Assembly (NCBI RefSeq): GCF_014648695.1
Contig: NZ_BMRP01000055.1
Coordinates: forward strand, 1 to 39,888
Direction: 5' to 3'
Source: Streptomyces albospinus
GTDB lineage: Bacteria; Actinomycetota; Actinomycetes; Streptomycetales; Streptomycetaceae
DNA: 39,888 nucleotides
Within the stretch, counting starts at the first letter, position 1, and each line of letters starts with the position of its first letter. The position numbers and the translations under genes were made by a program. Below, in pieces: positions 7,551-15,761 of the stretch. A model generated the notes under the pieces. That model saw nothing but the letters and a program-made list of their open reading frames with translations. It searched no databases and was not told the DNA's origin.

Positions 7551-8528
7551 TCACGCATGGCAGGCCGGCAGCATCCCGCCGTTCAGTGCGGCCATCTCCC
7601 CGAACGCGGTCACCGGGTCCAGCGGTTCTCCCGGCGCGGCGCCCGCCAGCTCCGCGTACGCCCGGTGCAGATTCGCCACCAGCCGCTCGCTCTCGGCCAG
7701 CTCCGCGAACTCGCCCAGGTCGGCCTCCCGCGCCACCTCCAGCGGCGTACGCCCGGCCGCCCGCCCCGCGCGCGCCAGCTCGCCGACGAACCGCAGATAG
7801 CGCTCGATGCCGTCGTAGACCTCCGGCCCGGTCACCGGACCGTGCCCGGGGACGACGGTGGCCGCGTCCAGCGACCGCAGCACCTCGATCGCCCGCAGCG
7901 ACCCGGCCAGCGAGCCCATGAAGACGAACGGCGTGCCCCCGTGGAAGACCAGGTCGCCGGCGAACACGATGCGCTGCCGCGGCAGCCACACCAGGGTGTC
8001 GCCGGTGGTGTGCGCCACCCCCGGATGGATCAGCCGCACCTCGAACTCACCGACGTGCACGGTCAGTTCGTCGGTGTACGTGATCTCCGGCGGGGTGATG
8101 CGGATGTCGCCGTACGTCACATGCGGCCAGACCGCGTGCAGTTGGTGCCCCGCGGCCAGCACCTCACGGCGGCACGCCGCGTGCCCGATGACCGCCGCCT
8201 CGGGCGCGAACACGCCGTTGCCGTAGGTGTGGTCGCCGTGGTGGTGGGTGTTGACGACCGTACGGGGCGCGGGGGCGCCGGTCTCCGCGATCCGGCGGCG
8301 CAGCAGCCGCGCCCGGCGCTCGGTGGCGGCGGTGTCCACGACCAGGGTGGCGCCGCCGTCGGTGACGAAGCCCGCGTTGTTCAGGCACCAGCCGCCGTCC
8401 GGCTGGACGAACGCATGGACGCCTGGGGCGAGTTCGGTGAGATAGGGCTCGGGGACCTGCTCGGGGCCGCTCGGCCCGCCCGTCCCGGGGTCGCTCCCGC
8501 CCGGCGCCCCGCTCTGCTGCTCGGTCAT
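7551..8528 (-). CDS. Metallo-beta-lactamase-fold hydrolase
   Basis: A 325-aa MBL-fold metal hydrolase. The first metal site HHHGDH is at residues 95-100 (H95, H97, D99, H100). Further ligands are in GVAHTTGD, FAGD and the C-terminal GHG motif. No signal peptide is seen, so it is cytosolic. The start at 8528 has a GGGAG/GGAG site upstream. The family includes thioesterases, glyoxalase II-like and quinoprotein-relay hydrolases; the sequence does not separate these. It sits head-to-tail with the kinase/dehydrogenase operon across a 192-bp gap holding the operator. A thioesterase role in that pathway is possible but unproven. The N-terminal ~30 residues are low-complexity Gly/Pro and probably disordered. 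Confidence 0.82.
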   Translation of the reverse strand: MTEQQSGAPGGSDPGTGGPSGPEQVPEPYLTELAPGVHAFVQPDGGWCLNNAGFVTDGGATLVVDTAATERRARLLRRRIAETGAPAPRTVVNTHHHGDHTYGNGVFAPEAAVIGHAACRREVLAAGHQLHAVWPHVTYGDIRITPPEITYTDELTVHVGEFEVRLIHPGVAHTTGDTLVWLPRQRIVFAGDLVFHGGTPFVFMGSLAGSLRAIEVLRSLDAATVVPGHGPVTGPEVYDGIERYLRFVGELARAGRAAGRTPLEVAREADLGEFAELAESERLVANLHRAYAELAGAAPGEPLDPVTAFGEMAALNGGMLPACHA

Positions 8529-8630
8529 GCTCCGCTCCCGGAAAGGTGGTTGCCGCGCCCCGGCGAAGGCGAGGGGCCGGGGACGCCGCCACGTCGGCGC
8601 GGCCGGGCTCACCGTACCGCCGGGCGCGCC

Positions 8631-9002
8631 TCAGCGGGTCCGCACCAGCAGGGCCGCGCCGCACACCGCCGTCCCGAGCGTGCAGCCGACCAGCAGCAGC
8701 GCGAGCCGGGGCGGCAGCGGGGCCGGGCGGCCGGTGGCCATCGCCCGCATCCGGAGGTCCGCGACCGCGGTGAACGCCAGCCACAGCAGCCCCACCAGCC
8801 CGGTCAGCGCCACCTCCAGCTGCCCCGGCGCCCGGCTGTGCAGCAGCTGCCGGCCGGCCAGCACCGCCACCGCCGCCGCGGACAGCGTCGTGCGCCGCCA
8901 GGCCAGCCGGGTCCGCTCCGGCTGGAGCCCCGGGGCCCGGTCCGCGGCCGGCCGCGGCGCCGGCCCGCCGCCGCCCGCCGTCCGCCGCTGCCCGCCGCCC
9001 AT
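8631..9002 (-). CDS. DUF202 (YidH-like) small membrane protein
   Basis: A 123-aa protein with a disordered Gly/Pro-rich N-terminus, the ERTRLAWRRT motif typical of DUF202, and three hydrophobic segments (about 39-55, 63-80 and 98-120). It lies 3 bp after the second DUF202 gene, so the two are co-transcribed and may form a heteromeric membrane complex. No biochemical function is established for the family. It is separated from the MBL hydrolase start by about 100 bp. Confidence 0.78.
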   Translation of the reverse strand: MGGGQRRTAGGGGPAPRPAADRAPGLQPERTRLAWRRTTLSAAAVAVLAGRQLLHSRAPGQLEVALTGLVGLLWLAFTAVADLRMRAMATGRPAPLPPRLALLLVGCTLGTAVCGAALLVRTR

Positions 9003-9005
9003 CGG

Positions 9006-9416
9006 CTAGACGGTCCAGCCGATCAGCGCCAGCACGGCCACCGCCACCGCCAGCCCGCCGACCGCCAGCGCCAGGGCGGCCGGGAACCGGGAGACCGGCA
9101 GGTCCTCGCCGCGCCGCATCGCCCGCTCGCAGCGCACCCAGTGGTTGACCGCCCGCAGCGCGCACAGCGCCCCGCCCGCCAGCAGGACGACGGTGAAGCT
9201 CGCCCGCAGGCTGCTGTGCAGCCGCGGGAAGAACTGGTCCACCGCGAAACCGCCGCCCACCAGCGCCAGACCGGTGCGCAGCCAGGCGAGGAAGGTGCGC
9301 TCGTTGGCGAGCGAGAAGCGGTAGTCGGGGGTGCTGCCCTCCGCGCGGATCCGCGCGGGCGAGAACCACAGCCGCACGCTCGTGGCGGCCGTCCGCAGCC
9401 CGTCGGAAAGGATCAT
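9006..9416 (-). CDS. DUF202 (YidH) membrane protein
   Basis: A 136-aa protein containing the DUF202 signature LANERTFLAWLRTGLAL near residue 36, followed by three predicted membrane helices. The start at 9416 is chosen; an upstream Met at 9497 would add a low-complexity tail and no recognised element. A GGAAAGG-like purine run is absent, so the start is moderately sure. It leads a two-gene operon of related DUF202 proteins of different length, suggesting duplication and divergence. The function is unknown; the family is often found as such tandem pairs. Confidence 0.82.
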   Translation of the reverse strand: MILSDGLRTAATSVRLWFSPARIRAEGSTPDYRFSLANERTFLAWLRTGLALVGGGFAVDQFFPRLHSSLRASFTVVLLAGGALCALRAVNHWVRCERAMRRGEDLPVSRFPAALALAVGGLAVAVAVLALIGWTV

Positions 9417-9480
9417 GGCTGAAACACTAGGTGCGTTCTCCGGCCCCGACCCACCGGACGGGCCCCGGATGCCGGTCCGC

Positions 9481-10014
9481 TCAGAGCTCCCCGGCATCCC
9501 GCCGGGCGGTCAGCTCCCGGTAGGCGGCCAGCCCGTCCGGCGTCCACGGCCACTCGTCCAGCCGCCGGTGCAGCTCCTCTTCCGGCAGGAACGCGTACCA
9601 GTCGATCTCCGTCTCCTGGGGCGCGACCGGAAGGGTGCAGCGCACCTGGTACACCGCCGACCACCAGGTGTGCTCCGGCGTCTCGTACAGGAAGCGGAAC
9701 AGCGGCTCGGGGCGCGCCAGACCCTGGACGCCCAGCTCCTCCTCCGCCTCCCGGAGCGCCGCCTCGTCGTACGACTCGCCGGCTCCGACCACGCCGCCCA
9801 CGAACATGTCGTAGTGCGACGGGAACACCAGCTTCTGCGGCGTCCGCCGGTGCACGAAGATCCGGTCCTCGGCGTCCCGGACCAGGACGAAGGCACACCG
9901 GGTGCGCAGCCGGCGGGCGTAGCTCTCACCGCGCGGGGCCTGCCCGACGACCCGGTCGTGCTCGTCGACGACATCGAGGATTTCGTCCGCGTTGAGCGGT
10001 TGCTGATCTGTCAT
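9481..10014 (-). CDS. NUDIX hydrolase (YfcD-like)
   Basis: A 177-aa protein with a complete Nudix box, GVVGAGESYDEAALREAEEE followed by LGV, matching Gx5Ex7REUxEExGU. The first part (LDVVDEHDRVVGQAPR) is the usual start of the YfcD/IPP-isomerase-like subgroup. It should hydrolyse a nucleoside-diphosphate-linked metabolite with Mg2+; the substrate cannot be told from sequence. The start at 10014 is preferred over the Met four codons upstream because it matches the family start MTDxxPL. It has its own 142-bp upstream region and is convergent with nothing. General housekeeping or sanitation is the likely role. Confidence 0.88.
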   Translation of the reverse strand: MTDQQPLNADEILDVVDEHDRVVGQAPRGESYARRLRTRCAFVLVRDAEDRIFVHRRTPQKLVFPSHYDMFVGGVVGAGESYDEAALREAEEELGVQGLARPEPLFRFLYETPEHTWWSAVYQVRCTLPVAPQETEIDWYAFLPEEELHRRLDEWPWTPDGLAAYRELTARRDAGEL

Positions 10015-10156
10015 GGCGCCATGCAACCACCGGCGGCGGCGACCCCACCCGCCGGGACGCCTCCGCCGGCACGTCGGTGAGGACGGCCCGCAGGCACCGC
10101 CGGTGACGATGACGGTCCTGCCGGACGGCTCGGTGCGGATGCCGGGGCGGACCCGC

Positions 10157-10822
10157 TCAGGGGGAACTCCGCGGTGGCGGCGGCGGGGTGGTCCCGGGGG
10201 CGGCGGCGAGCAGGAAGGCTTCCGTCGTCCCGGTGAGATCGGCGAGGAACAGCTCCTCGTCGGTCAGGGGTTCGGTGCCGTCGAGGTAGTGCGTGGCCCG
10301 GTCGGCCATCGCCGCGCCGATCAGCGTCAGCGCGAGGTCCAGCCGCTCCAGCCGCAGCGCCTCCGGCAGCCCGGCCGCCGCCAGCGCGTCCTCGACCCGG
10401 CAGAGCAGCCGCCAGTACGCGGTCCCGGCCAGCGTCGGGTGCGGGGTCCGGGTGCGTATCCCGCTCTCGTGGCTGAGCTGGGCGGAGATCCGCAGACAGC
10501 GCCGCCCCCGGTCGTCGCGCAGCTCGGTGGCCTCGGCTGTGACCAGCATCCCGAGCAGGTCGCGGAGCGCCGGCCGGCCGGTCTCCGCGGCGGCCAGCAG
10601 CGGCGCCAGGGCCGCTTCCGTACGGGCCAGCCGCCCGGCCGTCACGGCCTCCAGCAGACCGGCCCGGGAGCCGAAGTGGTACTGCACGGCCGAGGGATTG
10701 CTCTGGCCGGCCAGCGCGACGATGTCACGGGTCTGGGCGCCGTCCACACCCTGCGCCGCGAAGATCTCCTCGGCGGCGCGGATCAGCTTCTCCCGGGTCT
10801 CGGGACCCGATGTTCTGGGCAT
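10157..10822 (-). CDS. TetR/AcrR-family regulator
   Basis: A 221-aa TetR protein with helix-turn-helix TRDIVALAGQSNPSAVQYHF at about residues 31-50. The C-terminal domain contains ISAQLSHESG and ends in a Pro-rich tail. The ATG at 10822 has no clear Shine-Dalgarno sequence; the reading frame stays open upstream into the transporter region, but that is a shadow frame. A near-perfect palindrome (10832-10848) lies 10 bp before the start, which suggests autorepression. The neighbouring transporter gene is transcribed in the same direction and ends 98 bp upstream; it may be the target or simply adjacent. Ligand unknown. Confidence 0.84.
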   Translation of the reverse strand: MPRTSGPETREKLIRAAEEIFAAQGVDGAQTRDIVALAGQSNPSAVQYHFGSRAGLLEAVTAGRLARTEAALAPLLAAAETGRPALRDLLGMLVTAEATELRDDRGRRCLRISAQLSHESGIRTRTPHPTLAGTAYWRLLCRVEDALAAAGLPEALRLERLDLALTLIGAAMADRATHYLDGTEPLTDEELFLADLTGTTEAFLLAAAPGTTPPPPPRSSP

Positions 10823-10831
10823 GCAGCCATT

Positions 10832-10848
10832 TTGATGCCGGGCATTAA
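10832..10848. promoter_or_regulatory. Palindromic operator candidate upstream of TetR
   Basis: TTGATGCC-G-GGCATTAA: two 8-bp arms with one mismatch around a central G, ten bases before the regulator start. The position fits an autoregulatory site that also blocks translation initiation or the start of transcription. Confidence 0.55.
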
Positions 10849-10920
10849 CAGAAGCGAGGCGGGCCCGGCACGAGTGAGCAGGAAGGCGCGGGCCCGCACG
10901 CCGGGCGGCCGGCGCGCGCC

Positions 10921-11817
10921 TCAGCGGGGCTGGAGCTCCCGTGCGCTCGCGGCCTTCCCGGCCCCCGGCGGCATCGCCGGATGGCTCCCGATCAGCACGA
11001 TCCCCGCCACCACCGCCGCGATCCCGGCCGCCTCCCAGGCCAGCGCGCCGGTCGTCACCCGCAGCTGGTCGCCGAGGAACCCCACCCCGCAGGCGATGCC
11101 GGCCAGCGGCTGGGCGGCGGTCAGCGCGGGCAGCGACATCCGCAGCGGCGCGGACTCGAAGGCGCTCTGCACCATCACCAGCGCCAGCACTCCCAGCACC
11201 ACGATCGCGTACGGCTGCCAGCTCGTCAGCAGCGCGCCCCAGCCGCCGGCGCCGAACCGCACCCCGCTGATCCGGGTCAGCGCGTCCTGCAACCCGTAGA
11301 GCAGCCCCGCCGCCACCCCCAGCAGCGCGGCCTCCAGGCTCACGTGCACCCGCTCCCGTTTGGCGACGGCCGCCAGCAGCAGCGCGGCGCCCAGCACCCC
11401 ACCCATGATCAGCCACTGCGCCAGCTGCCCGACCTCGCTGTTCCGGCTGCCGTGCGGGCGCCCCGCCACGATGAACGCGGTCACCCCGCCCCCCAGCAGC
11501 CACAGCCCGGCCCACCCGCTGCGGCCCAGCCGCTGCCGGGAGATGCGCCGGGCCAGCGCCATCGCGAACAGCAGATTCGTCGCCATCAGCGGCTCGACGA
11601 GGGTGATGTCCCCCATGCCCAGCGCCACCGCGCCCAGCGCCATCCCCGCCACCATCAGCGCGATCCCGGCCACCCAGCGCGGCATCCGCACCAGGTCGAG
11701 CAGCAGCCGCAGGGAGAGATAGTCCTGCGGTGGGGCGTGCTGTGCCGCGATCTGCTGGAAGACAAATCCGGTGCCCAGGCAGCACGCCGCGCCAAGGGCG
11801 AGCAGAATCACCGTCAC
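10921..11817 (-). CDS. DMT-superfamily multi-spanning transporter (EamA/NIPA-like)
   Basis: A 298-aa hydrophobic protein with about nine to ten membrane helices in a duplicated half arrangement, starting VTVILLALGAACCLGTGF. Phrases such as TLVEPLMATNLLFA and ALTAAQPLAGIACGV are typical of drug/metabolite-superfamily (EamA or NIPA magnesium-type) carriers. The GTG at 11817 is chosen because GAGGTG lies 6-8 nt upstream; a farther Met at 11868 would add a soluble stretch before the first helix. It is divergent from the molybdopterin oxidoreductase across 207 bp. The transported substrate cannot be inferred. Confidence 0.8.
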   Translation of the reverse strand: MTVILLALGAACCLGTGFVFQQIAAQHAPPQDYLSLRLLLDLVRMPRWVAGIALMVAGMALGAVALGMGDITLVEPLMATNLLFAMALARRISRQRLGRSGWAGLWLLGGGVTAFIVAGRPHGSRNSEVGQLAQWLIMGGVLGAALLLAAVAKRERVHVSLEAALLGVAAGLLYGLQDALTRISGVRFGAGGWGALLTSWQPYAIVVLGVLALVMVQSAFESAPLRMSLPALTAAQPLAGIACGVGFLGDQLRVTTGALAWEAAGIAAVVAGIVLIGSHPAMPPGAGKAASARELQPR

Positions 11818-12024
11818 GTCGCACACCTCGTATCGCGCCGGGGTGGGGATGCGCCCGAGGATAGCCACCCGGGCACGGCCTCCGGGTGGCCCTCGTCACC
11901 CACCATTCTCGCGCGCACCCGTCTGTACCACCCGGTGACCGGCCGTTGCGGGCAACGGTGACGAAAGTCTGACGCCGGGGCCCGACGTCTGGTCCACGCG
12001 CCCGCCGGATGCTCGAATCGAGCC

Positions 12025-12813
12025 GTGACACAGGACCCGCACCCGCAGCCGGAGCCGCAGCCGGCCCGCGACCCGGACGACCACGGCGACCAGCGGCAGG
12101 GCGCGGACGGCCGCGGCACCCCCGTCGGCCGCCGCGTCGTGCTGGGCATGCTCGCGGCCGGCGCCGCCGGTATCGCCGCCGCGCCGCTCCTCCAGCGCGC
12201 CTACGACAGCACCCTCGGCGCCGCCGCCCAGAAGGACCCCACCGGGCTCTCCGGCCTGCTCCCCGCCGGCGGCGGATTCCGCTACTACTCGGTCACCGGC
12301 TCGGTCCCGCGCAAGGACGAGCGCACCTACCGCCTCACCGTCGACGGCCTGGTGAGCCGCCCCGCCACCTACCGCCTCGCCGACCTGCGCCGCCTTCCGC
12401 AGACCCGGCTCGTGCACGACGTCCAGTGCGTCACCGGCTGGCGGGTGCCCGGCACCCCCTTCGAGGGCGTGCGCCTCGGCGCGCTGCTGGCCGCCGCCGG
12501 CGTCCACCCGCAGGCCGGGGCGGTCCGCTTCACCTGCTTCGACGGCTCCTACACCGAATCCCTGACCCTCGACCAGGCCCGCCGCGACGACGTCCTGGTG
12601 GCCCTGCGGATGCAGGACAAGCCCCTCGGCCACGACCACGGCGGCCCGGTCCGCCTCTACGTCGCCCCCATGTACTTCTACAAGTCGGCGAAATGGCTGT
12701 CGAAGATCACCGTCACCGACCGGGTGGAACCCGGTTTCTGGGAGGAGCGCGGCTATGACGTCGACGCCTGGGTCGGCCGCTCGAACGGACGCGACGATGC
12801 CCCGACGACCTGA
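12025..12813 (+). CDS. Sulfite-oxidase-fold molybdopterin oxidoreductase (MsrP/YedY-like)
   Basis: A 262-aa protein with a molybdopterin-binding oxidoreductase (sulfite oxidase) domain. C135 in VQCVTGW is the conserved molybdenum-coordinating cysteine, followed by GTPFEGVRLGALLAAAGV and the downstream GGPVRLYVAPMYFYKSAKW loop. A twin-arginine region (GRRVVLGMLAAGAAG, about residues 35-50) after a hydrophilic N-terminus suggests Tat export or an N-terminal anchor, as expected for a cofactor-loaded enzyme. The start is GTG at 12025, with only a weak ribosome site. The cytochrome-b gene overlaps its last 59 bp, so the pair probably forms a membrane-bound redox complex. By analogy with MsrPQ it could repair oxidised methionines, but the substrate is unproven. 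Confidence 0.85.
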   Translation: MTQDPHPQPEPQPARDPDDHGDQRQGADGRGTPVGRRVVLGMLAAGAAGIAAAPLLQRAYDSTLGAAAQKDPTGLSGLLPAGGGFRYYSVTGSVPRKDERTYRLTVDGLVSRPATYRLADLRRLPQTRLVHDVQCVTGWRVPGTPFEGVRLGALLAAAGVHPQAGAVRFTCFDGSYTESLTLDQARRDDVLVALRMQDKPLGHDHGGPVRLYVAPMYFYKSAKWLSKITVTDRVEPGFWEERGYDVDAWVGRSNGRDDAPTT

Positions 12814-13429
12814 CGGCGGCGCGGTTGGGACTCCTGCCGGGCGGATCGCCCGCTTCACCCCCGCCGAACGCTGGGTGCACCGCACCACCGCCACCCTCAT
12901 GTCCGTCTGCGTCCTGACCGCGGGCTGCCTCTACCTCCCCTTCCTCGCCGAACTCGTCGGCCGCCGCGCCCTCATGGTCACCGTCCACGAATGGGCCGGC
13001 ATCCTGCTGCCCGTCCCGCTGCTGCTCGGCCTGGCCTCCCGCGCGCTGCGCGCCGACCTCACCCGCCTCAACCGCTACGGCCCGCACGACCGCCGCTGGC
13101 TGCGGGCCGCGCTCCGCCGCCACAAGGGCCGCCGCCCGGCCGGCAAGTTCAACGCCGGCCAGAAGCTCTACGCCGCCTGGATCGCCGGCGCCGTGCTCGT
13201 CATGCTCGCCACCGGCCTGCTGATGTGGTTCCCGCACCTCGCCCCGCTGCTCTGGCGCACCGGGGCCACCTTCGTCCACGACTGGCTCGCCCTCGCCGTG
13301 GTCGTCGTGGTCTCCGGCCATGTCTGGAAGGCGTACGGCGAGCCGGAGGCGCGGCGCGGGATGCGGACGGGGGCGGTCGACGCGCGCTGGGCCGAGCGCG
13401 AGCATCCGCTCTGGGAGGCGCCCGAATAG
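12755..13429 (+). CDS. b-type cytochrome membrane subunit
   Basis: A 224-aa membrane protein of the cytochrome b561/formate-dehydrogenase-gamma type. Four hydrophobic segments carry histidines placed as heme ligands: ERWVHRT, TVHEWAG, FVHDWLAL and VSGHVWKAYG. The start at 12755 follows GGGAGGAG at an 8-nt spacing and lies inside the oxidoreductase gene; an ATG at 12797 is a weaker alternative. The overlap implies translational coupling and a stoichiometric partnership: it would pass electrons from the quinone pool to the exported molybdoenzyme, or the reverse. The loop after helix two is rich in Arg/Lys, consistent with a cytoplasmic face. Confidence 0.82.
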   Translation: MTSTPGSAARTDATMPRRPDGGAVGTPAGRIARFTPAERWVHRTTATLMSVCVLTAGCLYLPFLAELVGRRALMVTVHEWAGILLPVPLLLGLASRALRADLTRLNRYGPHDRRWLRAALRRHKGRRPAGKFNAGQKLYAAWIAGAVLVMLATGLLMWFPHLAPLLWRTGATFVHDWLALAVVVVVSGHVWKAYGEPEARRGMRTGAVDARWAEREHPLWEAPE

Positions 13430-13442
13430 CTCCCGAGCAATT

Positions 13443-13458
13443 GCAGAGAACTCTCTGC
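13443..13458. promoter_or_regulatory. Inverted-repeat operator before the ArsR-type gene
   Basis: GCAGAGA-AC-TCTCTGC, a perfect 7-bp inverted repeat with a 2-bp spacer, 32 bp upstream of the regulator start. A further TCTCTG half-site occurs 14 bp downstream (13466-13471). ArsR-family proteins bind this kind of site, so autoregulation of the regulator/MFS operon is likely. Confidence 0.6.
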
Positions 13459-13490
13459 GAAGAAGTCTCTGGATTCCTACGCTGTGATCC

Positions 13491-14216
13491 ATGACCGATG
13501 CCGAGACGCCTGACGCCGAGCTGCCGCCCGCTGCGATATCCCACGCTGCGATATCCCACGCTGCGATGTCCGACGCAGGGACACCCGCGGCCGGTACGCC
13601 CGGCGCACCCGCCGGCGGCGGCCCCGCTCCGTCCCCGCCGCGCCCCACCCGCCGGATGGACGCCCGCAGCCTGCGTGCCCTGGCGCACCCGCTGCGGATG
13701 CGCATCTTGGAACTGCTCACGCTGGACGGCCCGGACACCGCCACCGGCCTCTCGCGGCGGCTCGGCGAGAACACCGGCACGGTCAGCTGGCATCTGCGCC
13801 ATCTCGCCGACCACGCCTTCATCGAGGAGGAGACCGGCCGCGGCACCCGGCGCGAGCGGTGGTGGCGGGCCGCCGGCGTCTCCCACCAGCTCAACACCAC
13901 CGACTTCCGCGACGATCCGGACGCCCGGGGCCCGCTCTCCGTCTACGTCCACGAAATCGTCCAGCAGCACTTCCACCGAGTCGCCGGCTATCTCGCCGAG
14001 GACTGGCCCGCGCGGTGGCGGGACGCGGGCGCGATCGCGCAGTGGGCCGACCTCCGGCTGACGCCCGATCAACTGACGGCGCTGAACGGCGAATTGGCGG
14101 GTGTCATCGACCGGTACCGGGCCGCCTCCGGGCAACCCGCCCCGGAGAACCGGCCGGTCGTCGTCCAGGTCCAGTCCTTCCCCCGCGCGGAGCGCACCGA
14201 TCGGGCCGATCGGTGA
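13491..14216 (+). CDS. ArsR-like winged-helix regulator
   Basis: A 241-aa DNA-binding protein. After a Pro/Ala-rich, probably disordered N-terminal 55 residues, the winged helix reads ALAHPLRMRILELL, TGLSRRLGENTGTVSWHLRH and RERWWRAAG. A C-terminal domain of about 100 residues is of the type seen in MFS-linked ArsR regulators. The N-terminus contains three copies of a 15-bp repeat (13530-13574) encoding AAISH/AAISH/AAMSD. The stop codon overlaps the GTG of the MFS transporter (GTGA), so the two genes are translationally coupled and the regulator very likely controls that exporter. The inducer is unknown. Confidence 0.87.
   Translation: MTDAETPDAELPPAAISHAAISHAAMSDAGTPAAGTPGAPAGGGPAPSPPRPTRRMDARSLRALAHPLRMRILELLTLDGPDTATGLSRRLGENTGTVSWHLRHLADHAFIEEETGRGTRRERWWRAAGVSHQLNTTDFRDDPDARGPLSVYVHEIVQQHFHRVAGYLAEDWPARWRDAGAIAQWADLRLTPDQLTALNGELAGVIDRYRAASGQPAPENRPVVVQVQSFPRAERTDRADR
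13530..13574. repeat. Three in-frame 15-bp tandem repeats
   Basis: GCTGCGATATCCCAC occurs twice, followed by a third copy with three changes. The repeat is in frame within the disordered N-terminus of the ArsR-like protein, so copy-number change would alter length without shifting frame. Confidence 0.85.
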
Positions 14217-15505
14217 CCGGCCTGCTCCACCGCCACCGCGACTTCCGGCTGCTGTGGTGCGGCGAGACGACGGGCAAGTTCGGGGCCTCGGTCACCCGGG
14301 TGACGATGCCGCTGGTCGCCGTCGCCACGCTGCGCGCCGACACGTTCGCGGTCGCGCTGCTCAGCGCCTGCGGCTGGCTGCCCTGGCTGCTGATCGGGCT
14401 CCCGGTCGGGGTGTGGGTGGACCGGCTGCGCCGCCGCCCCCTGATGCTGGGCGCCGCCGCGCTCTCGGCAGTGCTGTTCGCCGCCGTCCCGCTCCTCGCC
14501 CGGGCCGGCGGGCTCGGCCTCGGCGTGCTGATCGCGGTGGCCCTGCTGACCGGTGCCGCAGCGGTGCTCTTCCAGACCGCGTACAGCGCCTACCTGCCCA
14601 CCCTCCTCGACCCGGCCGACCAGCCGGAAGGCAACGCCAAGCTGCACGGCAGCGCGTCGGCGGCGCAGCTCGCCGGGCAGGGCGCGGGCGGTCTCCTCGT
14701 CCAACTCGCGGGCGCCGTCGACGGATTGTCCGCCACCGCTGCCACCCACCTGCTCTCCCTGCTCTGCCTGCTCGGCATCCGGCACCGCGAACCGCGCCCG
14801 GACGCCGGGGAGCGCGCCCCGCGCTCGCTCGTCGCCGAGGTCGCCGAGGGGCTGCGGCTGGTGGCCGGCGATGTCTGGTTCCGTACGCTGACGCTCTTCG
14901 GCGCCGCCTCCAACCTCGCCCTGATGGGGTATCAGTCCATCCTGCCGGTCTTCCTGGTCCGCGAGGCCGGGCTGTCGCCGGGGACGGTCGGCATCCTGCT
15001 CGCCGTGGCGAGCACGGGTGGTGTCGCGGGTGCCTTCGCGGTGCGCCGGACCGCCGCCCGCATCGGCACCGCCCGCGCCACCCTGCTGTTCGAACTCGCC
15101 CTGCCCACCGTGGCGTTGCTGATCCCGCTCACCACCGGCGGGCCCGGGGCGCTGCTGTACGTCGTGGGCGGGTTCGGGGTCTCCGCGGGCGTGGTGGCCG
15201 GCAACGTCCTCAAGGCGGGCTTCCAGCAGAGCTACTGCCCACCCGCCCTGCTCGGCCGGCTGACCGCCGGCACCGCGTTCCTCAGCTACGGCACGCTGCC
15301 GCTCGGCGCGCTGCTCGGCGGTGCGCTCGGTGCCACGCTCGGCGTCCGCACGGCCATGTGGATCACGACCGCCGGGGTCCCGCTCGCCGCCCTGATCCTG
15401 CTCGCCTCACCGGTCCGCACCGCCCGCGACCTGCCCACCCGCCGCACGGAGCCGGCGGACGGCCGCGGCGCCCCCGAGGCGCGGCACGGCGCCGAACTGC
15501 GCTGA
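14213..15505 (+). CDS. MFS exporter (EntS/MFS_3-like)
   Basis: A 430-aa major-facilitator protein with twelve predicted helices. The N-terminal RDFRLLWCGETTGKFGASVT and the loop motif GVWVDRLRRRPLM (MFS motif A) are typical of the EntS/MFS_3 drug and siderophore exporters. It starts with GTG 14213, overlapping the stop of the ArsR-type regulator. The central cytoplasmic loop has the usual RHREPRPDAGERAPRS charge pattern. Coupling to the regulator suggests ligand-induced efflux. The substrate cannot be read from the sequence. A small hairpin (15611-15628) lies in the non-coding region downstream. Confidence 0.87.
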   Translation: MTGLLHRHRDFRLLWCGETTGKFGASVTRVTMPLVAVATLRADTFAVALLSACGWLPWLLIGLPVGVWVDRLRRRPLMLGAAALSAVLFAAVPLLARAGGLGLGVLIAVALLTGAAAVLFQTAYSAYLPTLLDPADQPEGNAKLHGSASAAQLAGQGAGGLLVQLAGAVDGLSATAATHLLSLLCLLGIRHREPRPDAGERAPRSLVAEVAEGLRLVAGDVWFRTLTLFGAASNLALMGYQSILPVFLVREAGLSPGTVGILLAVASTGGVAGAFAVRRTAARIGTARATLLFELALPTVALLIPLTTGGPGALLYVVGGFGVSAGVVAGNVLKAGFQQSYCPPALLGRLTAGTAFLSYGTLPLGALLGGALGATLGVRTAMWITTAGVPLAALILLASPVRTARDLPTRRTEPADGRGAPEARHGAELR

Positions 15506-15610
15506 GGGCGCCGGGAGTCCGCGCAGCGCGGCGGGGTGCGCCCGTCACCGCCCAGGCGCGGCGATCCTGTCCCGTCTTCCGGAGACCAGCGAAGCGCCGG
15601 CCGACGGCCC

Positions 15611-15628
15611 CGGTGCCGTCCGGCACCG
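15611..15628. terminator. Small hairpin between the MFS and lipoprotein genes
   Basis: CGGTGCC-GTCC-GGCACCG, a perfect 7-bp stem, 106 bp after the MFS stop. It is the clearest secondary structure in this 256-bp gap; its role as terminator is only likely. Confidence 0.4.
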
Positions 15629-15761
15629 CAGGTCCGTGCCGCCGGAAACGGTCCCGCCGAGGTCGGTCGCCGGTGCCGCGGGAAACTCGCCGCTCTCGCC
15701 CGTGTGTTCGGGATAGGGTCCTGCCCTGGCTACAGCTGATCTTGGGAGAGGGACACGGGGT

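Noticed and set aside
10157..12031. Single 624-codon frame covering the TetR and the transporter region
   Set aside because: Only the last 221 codons have TetR features; the upper part is a shadow of the transporter gene, which has clear membrane helices in another frame.
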